The translations under genes were made by a program, and so were the position numbers. The notes under the pieces were generated by a model. The model saw only the letters and a program-made list of their open reading frames with translations. It was not told the origin of the DNA and ran no database searches. Positions 47,436 to 58,890 of a stretch of DNA of 63,404 nt are shown here, piece by piece (within the stretch, counting starts at the first letter, position 1; each line of letters opens with the position of its first letter). The stretch is from Clostridium tepidum (GTDB taxonomy: Bacteria > Bacillota > Clostridia > Clostridiales > Clostridiaceae): assembly GCF_002008345.1 (NCBI RefSeq), contig NZ_MRAE01000017.1, positions 1-63,404 of the forward strand. The letters are read 5' to 3'.

Positions 47436-50400
47436 TTATATCAAAACCTTTATTTCATGTGTACCTTCCTCAAAGATTGGTATAATATTATTAGTTTTTA
47501 ATTTACCATCTACCCAAAGCTCTTTTTTATTCTCTCTAATAACTTTTATATTATATTTACAGTTTCCTCTACTATAAATTATCTCATATTGTTTCCAATC
47601 TTTAGGTATACATGGGTCTATATAAAATCCATCTTTCCCCTTTAATTTTAATCCTAATATTCCTTCTATACCTGTTCTATACATCCATGAAGCAGCTCCT
47701 GTATACCAACTCCAACCGCCTCTACCTACATGGGGCTCTACATCATATATATCTGCAGTCATAACATAAGGTTCCACTTTATAATTTTGGCAATTAAAAT
47801 AAGATTTTGTGTGATTTATAGGATTTATCATATTAAATAAGCTCCATGCTTTATCTTCCATTTTTAATTTACAAAAAGCTAATACTACCCATATTGCTGC
47901 ATGAGTATATTGTCCTCCATTTTCTCTAACTCCGGGTAAGTATCCTTTTATATATCCTGGCTGCAAATTAGATTTATCAAAAGCTGGAGTTAAAAGAGAA
48001 ATTATTCCTTTATCTTTTTTAATAAGATTTTTTTCAACAGCTGCCATTGCCTCCTTAACTCTACTTTCTTTTCCCGCCCCTGATATAACCGACCAAGATT
48101 GAGATAGAGAGTCTATAATACATTCATCATTTTCTATAGAGCCTAAAGGAATGCCATTATCAAAATAAGCTCTTCTATACCAACTTCCATCCCAAGCATT
48201 TTTCTCTATATTTTCTTTTATAAATTGTAAATATTCCTTGTACCTATTCATATTTACAATATCTTTTTTATAATCACATATATCTATAAATGATTTTAAA
48301 ATGCTATATAAAAACCATCCAAGCCAAACACTTTCTCCCTTACCTTTATTTCCTACAGTACTCATTCCGTCATTCCAATCACCAGATCCCATTAATGGTA
48401 TATTGTGTTCTCCAAATTTTAAAGCTCTGTTGATAGCTCTTATGCAATGTTCATATATACTTCCCTTTTCACTAGATATAGAGGCTACATTATATCTTTC
48501 ATCTTCTCCTTCTCTTAATGGTGGTTCTTCTAAATAATTTATACTTTCATCTAAAATACTATAATCTCCTGTATTTTTTATATAATCTATAGTTACATAA
48601 GGAAGCCATAATAAATCATCTGAGAATCTAGTTCGTATACCACTTTCTACTATTGGATGCCACCAATGTTGAACATCCCCTTCTTTAAATTGTCTTGAGG
48701 AGCTATATATTATTTGCTTTTTAGTTATGTCTGGATTTATATAACACACTGCCATTACATCCTGTAGCTGATCTCTAAATCCATATGCACCTCCTGATTG
48801 ATAAAATGCTGTTCTAGACCATAATCTACATACTATAACCTGATACAAAAGCCATCCATTTAACATTAAATCCATACTTTTATCAGGAGTTTTTACCTTT
48901 ATAGTATTAGTAATTTTCAACCAGTATTTTTTAGTATTATTTAATTCTTTAAAAGCAATTATTTCATTATTATATTTATTAATATTTTCCCTTACAGCGT
49001 CTATATTGTCTTCTGCTCCCAATATAGCTATCAATACTTTTTCTTCATTAGGTTCCAATATTATTTTTGAATTTTCAGCCATACAAGGATCCATAGCTGC
49101 TCCTACTTCATCATTTAACTTTATATACTTTAATGCCTTAGGATTTTCTATAGACCCTTCAATGCCTAAAAATTCCTTTCTATTACCTGTGAATGACTCT
49201 TCTCTTCCTCCTATTATTTTTAAATAAGCTATAGTTTCTTTAAAACTACTATTGTATGGGTTTCTAGAATATATAAAATTTTCTTTATCTAAATAAGTAC
49301 TTATATATTGAGAGCTTAACTGTTTAGATACACCTAAAACTGTTGAAGCATAGTAAGTAACAGATATTTTTCTTCTTATATCCGTATTATTTTTAAGTTT
49401 TATTAAAGATATTTTACAATTATCACCCATAGGACAGTAATTTGTAATTTCACCAATTATCCCATTTGCATAATGCTTAAAATTAGAATATCCAAATCCA
49501 TGATTTATTATATACTTACCACTGTCTCTTATAGGATTAGGTGTAATACTCCATATTTCTCCTGTAATTTCATCCCTTACATAAATATGTTCGCTTTCTC
49601 CATCTATTATTGGATCATTACTCCAATTAGTTAATTTATTTTCTCTACTGTTTTTATACCAACTATATGATGAACCACTCTCTGATACATGAAATCCAAA
49701 ATTACCATTAGACATTATATTTATCCAAGGCAATGGGGTATTGTTATAATTTTCTAATATTATAGTATACTCATTGTTTTTTATATCAAATCCACCTATT
49801 TCATTAAAATACTCTAATTTTGGAATTTTAAATTTATATGGTTTAGCATTATATTTTATTTCTTTTTTTTCTAATAAATCTAATTTCTCTCTCTTACTAC
49901 TACCTATATCTATTTGTTCCGCTAAAGAGCCTCTATTACAATCTATATACAATCTACATATGGCTCTTAATAAATTAAAATCTTCCTCCTTTATGGTAGA
50001 TTTATTAAATAAAAATATCCCTGATGCTTTATTTATATTATTCATTAACCCCAAGGTATTTATTAAATTTAATATAGAATCTTCTATTGGCTGCATATAA
50101 GAACTTTCTTTAGTATTAACTATTATTAAATCTACATTTATATTCTTAAGTTTCCAATACCTATAAGCAGTTAATAACTGTCTTATTGTGTCTATTCCTC
50201 TTTCTTTATCCAAAATAACTAAAACTATAGGATAATCTCCTGATATTCCATAGCTCCAAAGATTTGATTGGCCTGATTTTATATGTTTTATATACTCCTC
50301 TCTTTCTTTCATATTTTTATTTATAAATAATATATTAGATAAAATATACTGATACATATTAGCAGCGGTAGATCTTATGCCTAAACGTTTCATTTCTAGA

Positions 50401-53400
50401 TTGCTATGACTCCATGACAAATTAAAAGCATTTTTCACATTATCTATATTTCTATATTTTTCTGCTATTTTTATTCCCTCTTTTTTAGAATCACAAAAAG
50501 CAGTTGTATAAGCTACCATACAATTTTCTTTAGCTCTTAATTTTACTCTAACTCTTATACTTATAATAGGATCTAATACTGGTCCTATAGAATTTTTAAG
50601 ATTAGTTTCATTATCCATGGCCTGTGGATTATATAGATTTCTTCCTCTTCCTATGAAGTCCATTCTACTTGTTTCATATTGAAATCCACCAATTTGTTCA
50701 CCTTCTAAAGCTACAGTTTGTATTACCCAAGGAGATGTATTCATTTCACTCCTTTTTCTTCTATTGGCTAAAATGCAAAACGGCTCTTCATTAAATTCTG
50801 TTTTTACAAATAAATTACTAAAACTAGGATGAACTAAATCTGTATTATAATCTGCTAATGTGACTTCGCAATAGCTAGTTATCTCTATCACTCTGTCATG
50901 ATCACTATTATTTTTTAAATTTATACTTCTTATTTCTGCATCTTCTTCTTGTGAAACTGTAATATGAGTTTCAGTTATTATGTTACCATCTTCCCTTGAA
51001 AAAATAATTTTATCACTAGAAAAGTGAGTCTTATAATTATCCCCTTCAACTTTACAAGGCTCATAAGTAGCACTCCAATAATTATTAGAATTTATATTTT
51101 TTATATAAAGAAATAATCCCTTAGAATCAAAAGTTAAATCTTCTCTCCATCTATAAATAGTAGTATTCTCTTTTTTACTATATCCTCCACCTCTATTAGA
51201 AATCATTAAAGAATAACTACCATTAGATAACACTCCTACCCTAGGTATATAAGTTTTTGCCGTATTATAAATTCTACTATATTGGTTTATATTGTTAATT
51301 TTCAATTCTGTATTATATTTTTTTATACTTCTATTATAAACAATCCTATTACTTTTTCTTTCCTGTAATAACAATTCTGTAGCCTTAACTTCTGGCTTAT
51401 TATGAAATCTATTTTGGAGTATATTATTATTAATAGTATTATCTAAAGCCATAAGACTCATTCCTTGATGGTGTACCATAAAAGATTTAATTATAGCTTT
51501 ACTCTTTCCTTTAGGTATTCTATTTTTAGTATAATCTACAGCCTCATAAAATCCATATCTATCTAATAAATCATTGTCTATCAAATCATTTATATTTTTA
51601 ATGCTTCCACTTACATCTTGTTGTAATGCCAAAATAGTTGAATAAGGTGATATAACTAAGTCTTTAGATAATCCTCTTTTTATACCTATGCCAGGTACTC
51701 CAAAAGCCATATATTGATAGTTTTTGTCCCCATCAAAATGATAAAATGCAGACTCCGATATTCCCCAAGGTATATTTTTATTTCTAGTATACAATTGTTG
51801 TCCCTTTATAACTGATTTATATGTTTGATCTAATAAAGTACCTTCATAATTTTTCATTATTAATAAAGGCATGAGGTACTCAAACATAGTTCCACTCCAA
51901 GATGCCAACCCTTTTAATTTTTTACCCATATAAGTTATACCTCTACCTAATGTTATCCAGTTATCTTGTGGAATATCTCCTTTAGCTATAGCAACAAAAC
52001 TTGCTTGCCTAGATTCTGAAGCTAATAAATCATAATAAGAATTTGCTATCTCTCCTGAATCAACATTATAGCCTATAGTAAATAAATTTCTTTCATGATT
52101 ATATAATAGTTTAAAATCTGTATTTTTAGCTAATTCATCTATTTTTAAATTTAATTCATGCACATTGTGAATTAAATTTTTAATATTATCAATGCTAATA
52201 TTCAAATTTTCTATAAAATCTGAAATCCATTCCCTTTCATAATTATCTTTCGTTTTTATCTGCTGTAAATTTTTAATAATATATTTTATTTTGTATGGTA
52301 TCTCTTTTATAGGAACCTTTATAGCAAATTCTCTAATATCCTCTATTATGTTTTTACATATTCCTATATTTTCTATTATTTGATCTTTCCAAGGAATCAA
52401 TTCTTTAAGCTCCTTAAGAGATTCATTTAAAAATTCATATAACTTTTTATTCCAATAAAAATTATTTATGTCTATATTAAAATTCTCTAATTCTTTTTGC
52501 TTATTTAATATTTTTATAAACATATTGTTCATAAAAATAATATCTGGCTCCATTCCTTTTAAAATAAATATAAGATTAAAATAAAAATTATCTATATTTT
52601 CTTCTTCTTTTAATTCCTCATTAGCCAACTTCAATAAACTCAATAATCCATCAATATTTTTTTCTCCTAATAAAGGTTGGTTTATTATATCCTTCAAAGA
52701 TTCTTCTGTAACCCATAAATATCCTATTAAGTTTCCACTATCTACTGAAGATATATACTTAGGATTTAGAGGTTTACCACTTTTTATATCATACCAATTA
52801 TAAAAATGACCTTTATATTTATCTAATTTATTCATACTAGATACTATATTTTCCAGTCTATTTATGAGATTTTTTAATGATATAAATCCTAAGTCATAAG
52901 CTACAATATTAGAAGTTATCCCCATTCCCATATTAGTAGGAGATGTTCTATAAGCTACTCCCTTATAAGGTTCTTCCTGATAATTATCTGGTGCCAACCA
53001 CTTAGTATCTTCACATACAAAATCTTCAAAATAAGCCCAAGTTCTTCTCGCTATATCCATTAATAACTCTCTATTATCTTTATTTAAGTATCTCTTATTT
53101 TTCTTATCTTGACTTACATAGAAAGCTATATAAGGGCTAATAGTCCAAATTATGCAAGCAGGTACAAGTAAAATAGCTACTTCATTTGATTTTCTTATAG
53201 CCAAATAAAGTATAATTAAAGCCATTAAGCTACCCACCCACATACTTTTTATATATCCTTTTATATCTTTTCTCGACATCTTCTCTGCATCTTCTGCTGT
53301 TTGCCATTCTAATAAATTTTTTTTACTTATGCAAAGTCTGTATAAAGTTCTTATTATTGCATCTAGCATAAGATAGGCCTTATGTGGTATAAAAGCAAAT

Positions 53401-56072
53401 ATCATAAAAAATTGTTTTAATACATTTTTAACACTATATATCCTACCAGACAATCCAATTCCTTTACTTGGAAAAATAATAACCTCAGAAACATTAAATA
53501 AAATAGGTGCTATAATTGAAAGAAACGCTACTATAATCATTTCATCAGTACCATAATAACTAAGCAAAGCAATTAATATAAGTATAATTATATTAGGTGA
53601 TAAAATACTTCTTCTTAAATTATCTATTATTTTCCACTTTGATAATCTGTTTATAGCTGTTTTTTTAAATATCCAAGGTATAAGTTGCCAATCTCCTCTA
53701 ACCCATCTATGTAGCCTTTTGCAGCTTGAATTATAATAAGCTGGATATCCATCTACTAATTCTATATCTGTAACTAAGGCTGTCCTAACATAAGATCCTT
53801 CTAATAAATCATGACTTAAAACAGAATTCTCTTTTATTTCTCCATTAAGCATAGTATTAAAAGTATCTACATGATATATACCTTTTCCTGTAAATATTCC
53901 CTCTTTAAATATATCTTGATAAATATCAGATACAGCCGTACTGTAGGTATCTAATCCTACCTGACCAGAAAAAATTTTAGAAAATAAAGTTTTATTAGCA
54001 TCCTCTACACTTATACTAATTCTTGGTTGCATAAGTCCATATCCATGAATTACTACATTTTTCACTCTATCTATTATAGGTTTATTAAGTGGATGTTCCA
54101 TAGCACCTATTAATCTTTTTGCCACATCTCTTGGAAGTTTTGTATCTGCATCTAACGTTATTACGTATTTAACTTTTTTTAAAATATTTATATCTCCACT
54201 TATAACATTATACGTAGTGTTTTTATCTCCACGTATAAGCCTATTAAATTCTTCTAATTTTCCTCTCTTTCTTTCCCAACCCATCCAAGCTTTTTCTTTT
54301 TCATTGTATTTTCTATATCTATTTAAGAAGAAAAATATTTCTTTTTCTTTTGAATACTTATTGTTTAATTCTTTTACACCCTTTAACATTTCTTTTATTA
54401 TTTCTTCATCATTTTCTTCCTTTTCACTTTTACTATCTTTAAAGTCTCCTAAAATAGCAAAATAAAGATTCTTTTCTTGATTAGCTAAATAATGAATTTC
54501 CATATCTTTTACTAGTTCTTTAGCTCTTTTTTTACTTCCTATTAGTGTAGGTATTACAACTACTGTTGAAGCTTCTTCAGATATACCATTTATAAATTGT
54601 AATTTAGGTATAAAATCTGGCTTAGTCAAATTGTTTAAACTCCAATTTAATATTGATATTACAATTTCACTGCTAGGTATTAAAAGTATTATAAACTGTA
54701 GAAATGTTACATATATATTAGTGTATCCTATAGATTTAATAATAAAAAATTCAAATATGAATGTAAAAAGTATTATGCTAGCTATATAAAATCTAACTTT
54801 GTTCCTAATTAAAAAATCTTTTATTTTATACTTTCCTTCACTTTTTACACCTAATGCTTTTTTAAGTAATCTAACTCCTTTTTCTTCTAATATATAATAT
54901 CCTACATGCCTTTTATAATTATCTTCCTCAATTTCAGATTGAAATTCCTTTGCACATTCTATGCTTTTTTTAGCTATATAGCTTTCTGGAAGTTTTAATT
55001 TTCTTGAAAGTCTTTCTATTTTATTTCTATAAAAATTTTTAGATGGAAAATCCATATCAATATAAATTTCTAAAGGGTCTTCCTTTAAGATTTGTTCAAT
55101 AACACTAACATTTTGAAATATATTTTTCCAATTAATAGCTTCTATATCTCTTAGTCCATTTATACAATTCCCCATAACTATTTGTTGTTTGGATTGTTTT
55201 CTATATCCTAAATTTATTATATTATCTATATTTTTTTCTCTTATATCTAATTGTTCTTTTATAAATAAATTTAATTTTTCTTCTTTTATTCCACTATCAT
55301 TTATTATATTTATAAATGTTTCTATAAAATAAGAACTAATATTTATTCCTTTATCCTTTAATTCATAAATAGTTTTTTCTATATTTTCATCATTATAATT
55401 TTTAATTATTTTATCTGCTAATTCTTCTCCTCTTTTTCTCTCTCTTTGCATATATGTTATTTCTTCTGTTATTATAGCTATCTTTTGTATTAAAGCTATC
55501 CTTAACATTAAAGGTAAAGCCCATATTTCAGAACTAGTCAATATATTATTTTTTTGATATTCATTTATAAATTTTATTATAAACTCCTTATTCATGTTTC
55601 CATGAAAATTGTGTATTATAGCTAAAGCTAAATGGTACACTCTAGGATAACATTTCATTATACCTTTATTTATAACAGGTAATTTTACATAATAAGAAGA
55701 TGGCATATTTTTTTTTATATCTTTATACTCTTTTTCTATAAGATATATATTGTCTAATAGCCATTCTCCAGCAGGTACAGTCATATTTATATCTTCATCT
55801 AAAGATACTATGTATTTATAATTTTTCATTATTCTCTCATAGCTTTTATCTAAACTTTCTAAAACTAACTTTCTACATTTTCTATTAGACAATATACTAT
55901 GAAATTCTGAAATGTCTTCTGCAAATTGTTCTAAATTTTGTTTATTTTCACTAAAAAATATATTATTTATATCGTCTATTAAACTCTCTTTATTGTCTCT
56001 ATTCTTATATATTAAATATATTAAAATCATTATTACAACCAAACTTATAAAAATTGGTATAAATACTGTCAT
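47436..56072 (-). CDS. Cyclic beta-1,2-glucan synthase-like protein (NdvB/Cgs type, GT84 + GH94)
   Basis: At 2878 residues this matches Brucella Cgs (about 2870) in size and layout. A membrane anchor opens the chain. A second pair of hydrophobic helices lies around 430-475. A GT84-type glycosyltransferase follows with the DAD triad at 641-643, HDxxEG from H754, and RWVRGDWQ at W790. More helices lie at about 820-990. A glycoamylase-like domain contains ASESRQ with E1353. The C-terminal GH94 phosphorylase-like region runs to the end, with GFRDQLQDV near 2430 and DWND at 2565-2568. Cgs makes and trims cyclic beta-1,2-glucans. The product here is not proven, and no glucan exporter lies adjacent. 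Confidence 0.85.
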   Translation of the reverse strand: MTVFIPIFISLVVIMILIYLIYKNRDNKESLIDDINNIFFSENKQNLEQFAEDISEFHSILSNRKCRKLVLESLDKSYERIMKNYKYIVSLDEDINMTVPAGEWLLDNIYLIEKEYKDIKKNMPSSYYVKLPVINKGIMKCYPRVYHLALAIIHNFHGNMNKEFIIKFINEYQKNNILTSSEIWALPLMLRIALIQKIAIITEEITYMQRERKRGEELADKIIKNYNDENIEKTIYELKDKGINISSYFIETFINIINDSGIKEEKLNLFIKEQLDIREKNIDNIINLGYRKQSKQQIVMGNCINGLRDIEAINWKNIFQNVSVIEQILKEDPLEIYIDMDFPSKNFYRNKIERLSRKLKLPESYIAKKSIECAKEFQSEIEEDNYKRHVGYYILEEKGVRLLKKALGVKSEGKYKIKDFLIRNKVRFYIASIILFTFIFEFFIIKSIGYTNIYVTFLQFIILLIPSSEIVISILNWSLNNLTKPDFIPKLQFINGISEEASTVVVIPTLIGSKKRAKELVKDMEIHYLANQEKNLYFAILGDFKDSKSEKEENDEEIIKEMLKGVKELNNKYSKEKEIFFFLNRYRKYNEKEKAWMGWERKRGKLEEFNRLIRGDKNTTYNVISGDINILKKVKYVITLDADTKLPRDVAKRLIGAMEHPLNKPIIDRVKNVVIHGYGLMQPRISISVEDANKTLFSKIFSGQVGLDTYSTAVSDIYQDIFKEGIFTGKGIYHVDTFNTMLNGEIKENSVLSHDLLEGSYVRTALVTDIELVDGYPAYYNSSCKRLHRWVRGDWQLIPWIFKKTAINRLSKWKIIDNLRRSILSPNIIILILIALLSYYGTDEMIIVAFLSIIAPILFNVSEVIIFPSKGIGLSGRIYSVKNVLKQFFMIFAFIPHKAYLMLDAIIRTLYRLCISKKNLLEWQTAEDAEKMSRKDIKGYIKSMWVGSLMALIILYLAIRKSNEVAILLVPACIIWTISPYIAFYVSQDKKNKRYLNKDNRELLMDIARRTWAYFEDFVCEDTKWLAPDNYQEEPYKGVAYRTSPTNMGMGITSNIVAYDLGFISLKNLINRLENIVSSMNKLDKYKGHFYNWYDIKSGKPLNPKYISSVDSGNLIGYLWVTEESLKDIINQPLLGEKNIDGLLSLLKLANEELKEEENIDNFYFNLIFILKGMEPDIIFMNNMFIKILNKQKELENFNIDINNFYWNKKLYEFLNESLKELKELIPWKDQIIENIGICKNIIEDIREFAIKVPIKEIPYKIKYIIKNLQQIKTKDNYEREWISDFIENLNISIDNIKNLIHNVHELNLKIDELAKNTDFKLLYNHERNLFTIGYNVDSGEIANSYYDLLASESRQASFVAIAKGDIPQDNWITLGRGITYMGKKLKGLASWSGTMFEYLMPLLIMKNYEGTLLDQTYKSVIKGQQLYTRNKNIPWGISESAFYHFDGDKNYQYMAFGVPGIGIKRGLSKDLVISPYSTILALQQDVSGSIKNINDLIDNDLLDRYGFYEAVDYTKNRIPKGKSKAIIKSFMVHHQGMSLMALDNTINNNILQNRFHNKPEVKATELLLQERKSNRIVYNRSIKKYNTELKINNINQYSRIYNTAKTYIPRVGVLSNGSYSLMISNRGGGYSKKENTTIYRWREDLTFDSKGLFLYIKNINSNNYWSATYEPCKVEGDNYKTHFSSDKIIFSREDGNIITETHITVSQEEDAEIRSINLKNNSDHDRVIEITSYCEVTLADYNTDLVHPSFSNLFVKTEFNEEPFCILANRRKRSEMNTSPWVIQTVALEGEQIGGFQYETSRMDFIGRGRNLYNPQAMDNETNLKNSIGPVLDPIISIRVRVKLRAKENCMVAYTTAFCDSKKEGIKIAEKYRNIDNVKNAFNLSWSHSNLEMKRLGIRSTAANMYQYILSNILFINKNMKEREEYIKHIKSGQSNLWSYGISGDYPIVLVILDKERGIDTIRQLLTAYRYWKLKNINVDLIIVNTKESSYMQPIEDSILNLINTLGLMNNINKASGIFLFNKSTIKEEDFNLLRAICRLYIDCNRGSLAEQIDIGSSKREKLDLLEKKEIKYNAKPYKFKIPKLEYFNEIGGFDIKNNEYTIILENYNNTPLPWINIMSNGNFGFHVSESGSSYSWYKNSRENKLTNWSNDPIIDGESEHIYVRDEITGEIWSITPNPIRDSGKYIINHGFGYSNFKHYANGIIGEITNYCPMGDNCKISLIKLKNNTDIRRKISVTYYASTVLGVSKQLSSQYISTYLDKENFIYSRNPYNSSFKETIAYLKIIGGREESFTGNRKEFLGIEGSIENPKALKYIKLNDEVGAAMDPCMAENSKIILEPNEEKVLIAILGAEDNIDAVRENINKYNNEIIAFKELNNTKKYWLKITNTIKVKTPDKSMDLMLNGWLLYQVIVCRLWSRTAFYQSGGAYGFRDQLQDVMAVCYINPDITKKQIIYSSSRQFKEGDVQHWWHPIVESGIRTRFSDDLLWLPYVTIDYIKNTGDYSILDESINYLEEPPLREGEDERYNVASISSEKGSIYEHCIRAINRALKFGEHNIPLMGSGDWNDGMSTVGNKGKGESVWLGWFLYSILKSFIDICDYKKDIVNMNRYKEYLQFIKENIEKNAWDGSWYRRAYFDNGIPLGSIENDECIIDSLSQSWSVISGAGKESRVKEAMAAVEKNLIKKDKGIISLLTPAFDKSNLQPGYIKGYLPGVRENGGQYTHAAIWVVLAFCKLKMEDKAWSLFNMINPINHTKSYFNCQNYKVEPYVMTADIYDVEPHVGRGGWSWYTGAASWMYRTGIEGILGLKLKGKDGFYIDPCIPKDWKQYEIIYSRGNCKYNIKVIRENKKELWVDGKLKTNNIIPIFEEGTHEIKVLI

Positions 56073-56221
56073 AATAACTCATCCTTTCCTTATCAAAAGT
56101 GTGTCTAATTTAGTATTTCCAATTAATATAAAAATATTACAGTTAAAACTAAACCATAAACTATAATTAATTACAGCCTTTATAATCCTAATATTTTAAA
56201 TTACACATAATTAATTAAAAT

Positions 56222-56266
56222 AAAAATCTTATTAAGTCAATCAAAATTTGACTTAATAAGATTTTT
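56222..56266. terminator. Terminator downstream of lysA
   Basis: A perfect 19-bp stem (56222-56240 with 56248-56266) with a 7-nt loop. Ts lie at the stem ends. It ends the lysC-lysA operon. Confidence 0.9.
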
Positions 56267-56321
56267 ATTTATCCATACTAAAAAATATCTATTTTAATAA
56301 CTCCCCTGTTTTGTGATTACT

Positions 56322-57608
56322 TTATACTTCATTTTGTATTAAGTTTTCATAACTTTGTCTTCTACAAACTAATTTTACTTTATCATTATTAACAAAAACT
56401 ACAGATGGTAATAAAGCTTTATTATAATTACTAGCCATGGAATACCCATAAGCCCCTGTATTTAATATTGCAAGCAAATCATTAGTTTCTACTACTGGTA
56501 ACTTTGCGTTGTTTATAAGTACATCACCTGATTCACAACATTTTCCCACTATCTTTACCTTTTCTACCAAATCATCTAAAACTTTATTACACACTACGCA
56601 TTCATACTCTGATTTATACAATGCAGGTCTTATATTATCTGTCATTCCTCCATTTACAGCTACATATTTAGCTACATTAGGAATTTCTTTAATAGAACCT
56701 ATAGAATATAATGTAATCCCTGAATTTCCTACTATAGATCTACCTGGTTCTATTACTAAAATAGGTTTCTTAATTCCTATTTCCTTTGAATAATTTTCTA
56801 CTTTATTTAATATAATTTTGCAAAACTCTTCTATTTCCTTAGGTTCATCTCCTTCTTTGTAATATATCCCAAATCCTCCACCTAAATCTAATTCTTCTAT
56901 TTCTATATTTAACTTTTCATTAACTATCTTTACTAATTTAAGCATTATTTCTATTTCTTCTTCATAAGGTTTTGTTTCAAATATCTGAGAACCTATATGG
57001 CAATGGAATCCTACAAATTCTAAATTTCCCAATTTACAAGCTTTTTCTACTGCTTTAATAGCACAATTATCTATTAATGTAAATCCAAACTTAGAATCTA
57101 TTTGACCAGTTTTAATATACTCATGAGTGTGAGCTTCAATACCCGGAATTATTCTTAAAATTATCCTTTGTTTTATACTCTTATTTTTACAGACAGTATT
57201 TATCACATCTAACTCCTGAAAATTGTCTACTACAAAAGTTCCAATACCTAAATCTATGGCCATTTCTATTTCTTCTATAGTTTTATTATTACCATGAAAA
57301 TATATCTTTTCCATAGGGAATCCACTTTTATAAGCTGTAAATATTTCTCCTCCTGATACTACATCTAAAAAAAGCCCTTCTTCCTTTACCAAATTACACA
57401 TAGCTTTAGTAAGAAAAGCTTTTCCTGCATAAGCTACTTTATTTTTTCCTTTGCTAAATGAAGTTATATATCTTCTACAATTATCTCTTATAAGAGTTTC
57501 ATCCATTACATATAAAGGTGTCCCAAATTTTTCAGCTAAAACTAAAGTATTTATTTCACCTATATATAAATTATTGTTCCTTACATTCATACTTCCAAAT
57601 AGTTTCAT
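56322..57608 (-). CDS. lysA: Diaminopimelate decarboxylase
   Basis: LysA removes CO2 from meso-diaminopimelate to make lysine, the last step of the pathway. The 428-residue PLP enzyme has the lysine K63 in YAGKAFL, GGEIFTAYKSGFP, GFHCHIGSQIF, ELDLGGGFGIYY, EPGRSIVG, and the active-site CESGD. An ATG is preceded by GGATGTGGGAG. It lies 15 bp after lysC in one operon under the lysine riboswitch. Confidence 0.98.
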   Translation of the reverse strand: MKLFGSMNVRNNNLYIGEINTLVLAEKFGTPLYVMDETLIRDNCRRYITSFSKGKNKVAYAGKAFLTKAMCNLVKEEGLFLDVVSGGEIFTAYKSGFPMEKIYFHGNNKTIEEIEMAIDLGIGTFVVDNFQELDVINTVCKNKSIKQRIILRIIPGIEAHTHEYIKTGQIDSKFGFTLIDNCAIKAVEKACKLGNLEFVGFHCHIGSQIFETKPYEEEIEIMLKLVKIVNEKLNIEIEELDLGGGFGIYYKEGDEPKEIEEFCKIILNKVENYSKEIGIKKPILVIEPGRSIVGNSGITLYSIGSIKEIPNVAKYVAVNGGMTDNIRPALYKSEYECVVCNKVLDDLVEKVKIVGKCCESGDVLINNAKLPVVETNDLLAILNTGAYGYSMASNYNKALLPSVVFVNNDKVKLVCRRQSYENLIQNEV

Positions 57609-57623
57609 ACTCCCACATCCTAC

Positions 57624-58826
57624 TTATAAATTAAATTCTTTTGCCACTAAATTTATAGCTTTTATTTTATCTTCTATATTTATTGCACAAGTAATTCTTA
57701 TTTCTGAAGTTGTTATCATTTTTACTTTTATATTATTATCACTAAAAATTTTTAACATTTTAGCTGCTACACCAGATGTGTTTTTCATTCCCAATCCTAC
57801 TATAGAAAATTTAGTTAAGTTTTCATCAATTCTTATTCTATCCTTTGATGCATAATTATTTATTATTTTCATACCATCTTGTAAATCTTCTTTTGTTATA
57901 GTAAAAGATAAACTTATTTTACTATTTATAGGCGCTGTTTGGCTTATCATGTCTACATTTATTCTCTTTTCAGCTAATTTACTAAATATATCTGCTATTA
58001 TATTTGTGCTATCTTTTATGTCTTCAATTGTTATTGCAACATCCTCGTCACTAGTTGCGAGTCCTGTTACTGATTTCATTTCCATATTCATATTATTCAT
58101 CCCCCTAATAACTGTTCCCTTAACCTTACTATTGCTTAATCCTACATAAATGGGTATATTGTATTTCTCAGCTAATTCTATAGATCTTGAATGCATAATC
58201 TGTGCTCCTAAACTAGATAGCTCCAGCATTTCTTCATAATCTATATAATCTAATTTTTTAGCTTTATTATACATTCTCGGATCTACACTATATATTCCAT
58301 CTACATCTGTATATATTTCACATATAGCATTATCTAGTTTTGCTGCTATTGCCACTGCTGAAGTATCAGAACCGCCTCTTCCTAAAGTTGTTATATTACC
58401 ATCACAATTTATTCCCTGAAATCCTGCAACAACAACAATCTTTCCTTCTTTTAAACTTTTATCTATCTTTTCTTTATCTATATCATTTATTAAAGATTTT
58501 CCATATTGCCCATTAGTACTTATATTTATTTGGTATGCAGTATAACTTATAGCACTTTCTCCTAATTCCTTAATTGCCATAGATAAAAGTGATGCTGATA
58601 CCATCTCCCCTGTAGAAATTAATGCGTCTAACTCCCTTTTATCTGGTACATTACTTATATCTTTAGCCAATTTTATGAGATTATCTGTAGTGTGTCCCAT
58701 AGCAGAAACAACAACTACTATATCATTTCCTTCTTTTTTCCTGTTTACAATAGACTTTGCTATATTTTTTATTTTTTCTACTGTTTCTACAGAAGTCCCT
58801 CCATATTTTTGAACAATTATTCCCAT
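57624..58826 (-). CDS. lysC: Aspartate kinase (monofunctional, lysine-regulated type)
   Basis: Aspartokinase phosphorylates aspartate and starts the lysine/threonine/methionine pathway. The 400-residue protein has the N-terminal KYGGTSVETVEKI and the catalytic TLGRGGSDTSAVA (about 148-160), then two ACT domains (LGMKNTSGVAAKM and neighbours) that bind feedback inhibitors. An ATG follows AAGGGGGAT. Pairing with lysA and the upstream lysine riboswitch argues for the lysine-controlled form. Confidence 0.96.
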   Translation of the reverse strand: MGIIVQKYGGTSVETVEKIKNIAKSIVNRKKEGNDIVVVVSAMGHTTDNLIKLAKDISNVPDKRELDALISTGEMVSASLLSMAIKELGESAISYTAYQINISTNGQYGKSLINDIDKEKIDKSLKEGKIVVVAGFQGINCDGNITTLGRGGSDTSAVAIAAKLDNAICEIYTDVDGIYSVDPRMYNKAKKLDYIDYEEMLELSSLGAQIMHSRSIELAEKYNIPIYVGLSNSKVKGTVIRGMNNMNMEMKSVTGLATSDEDVAITIEDIKDSTNIIADIFSKLAEKRINVDMISQTAPINSKISLSFTITKEDLQDGMKIINNYASKDRIRIDENLTKFSIVGLGMKNTSGVAAKMLKIFSDNNIKVKMITTSEIRITCAINIEDKIKAINLVAKEFNL

Positions 58827-58890
58827 ATAGATCCCCCTTATTTATAAATAAAATATTTCAATTTAAAATTTAATAACCATATCATTTTAT

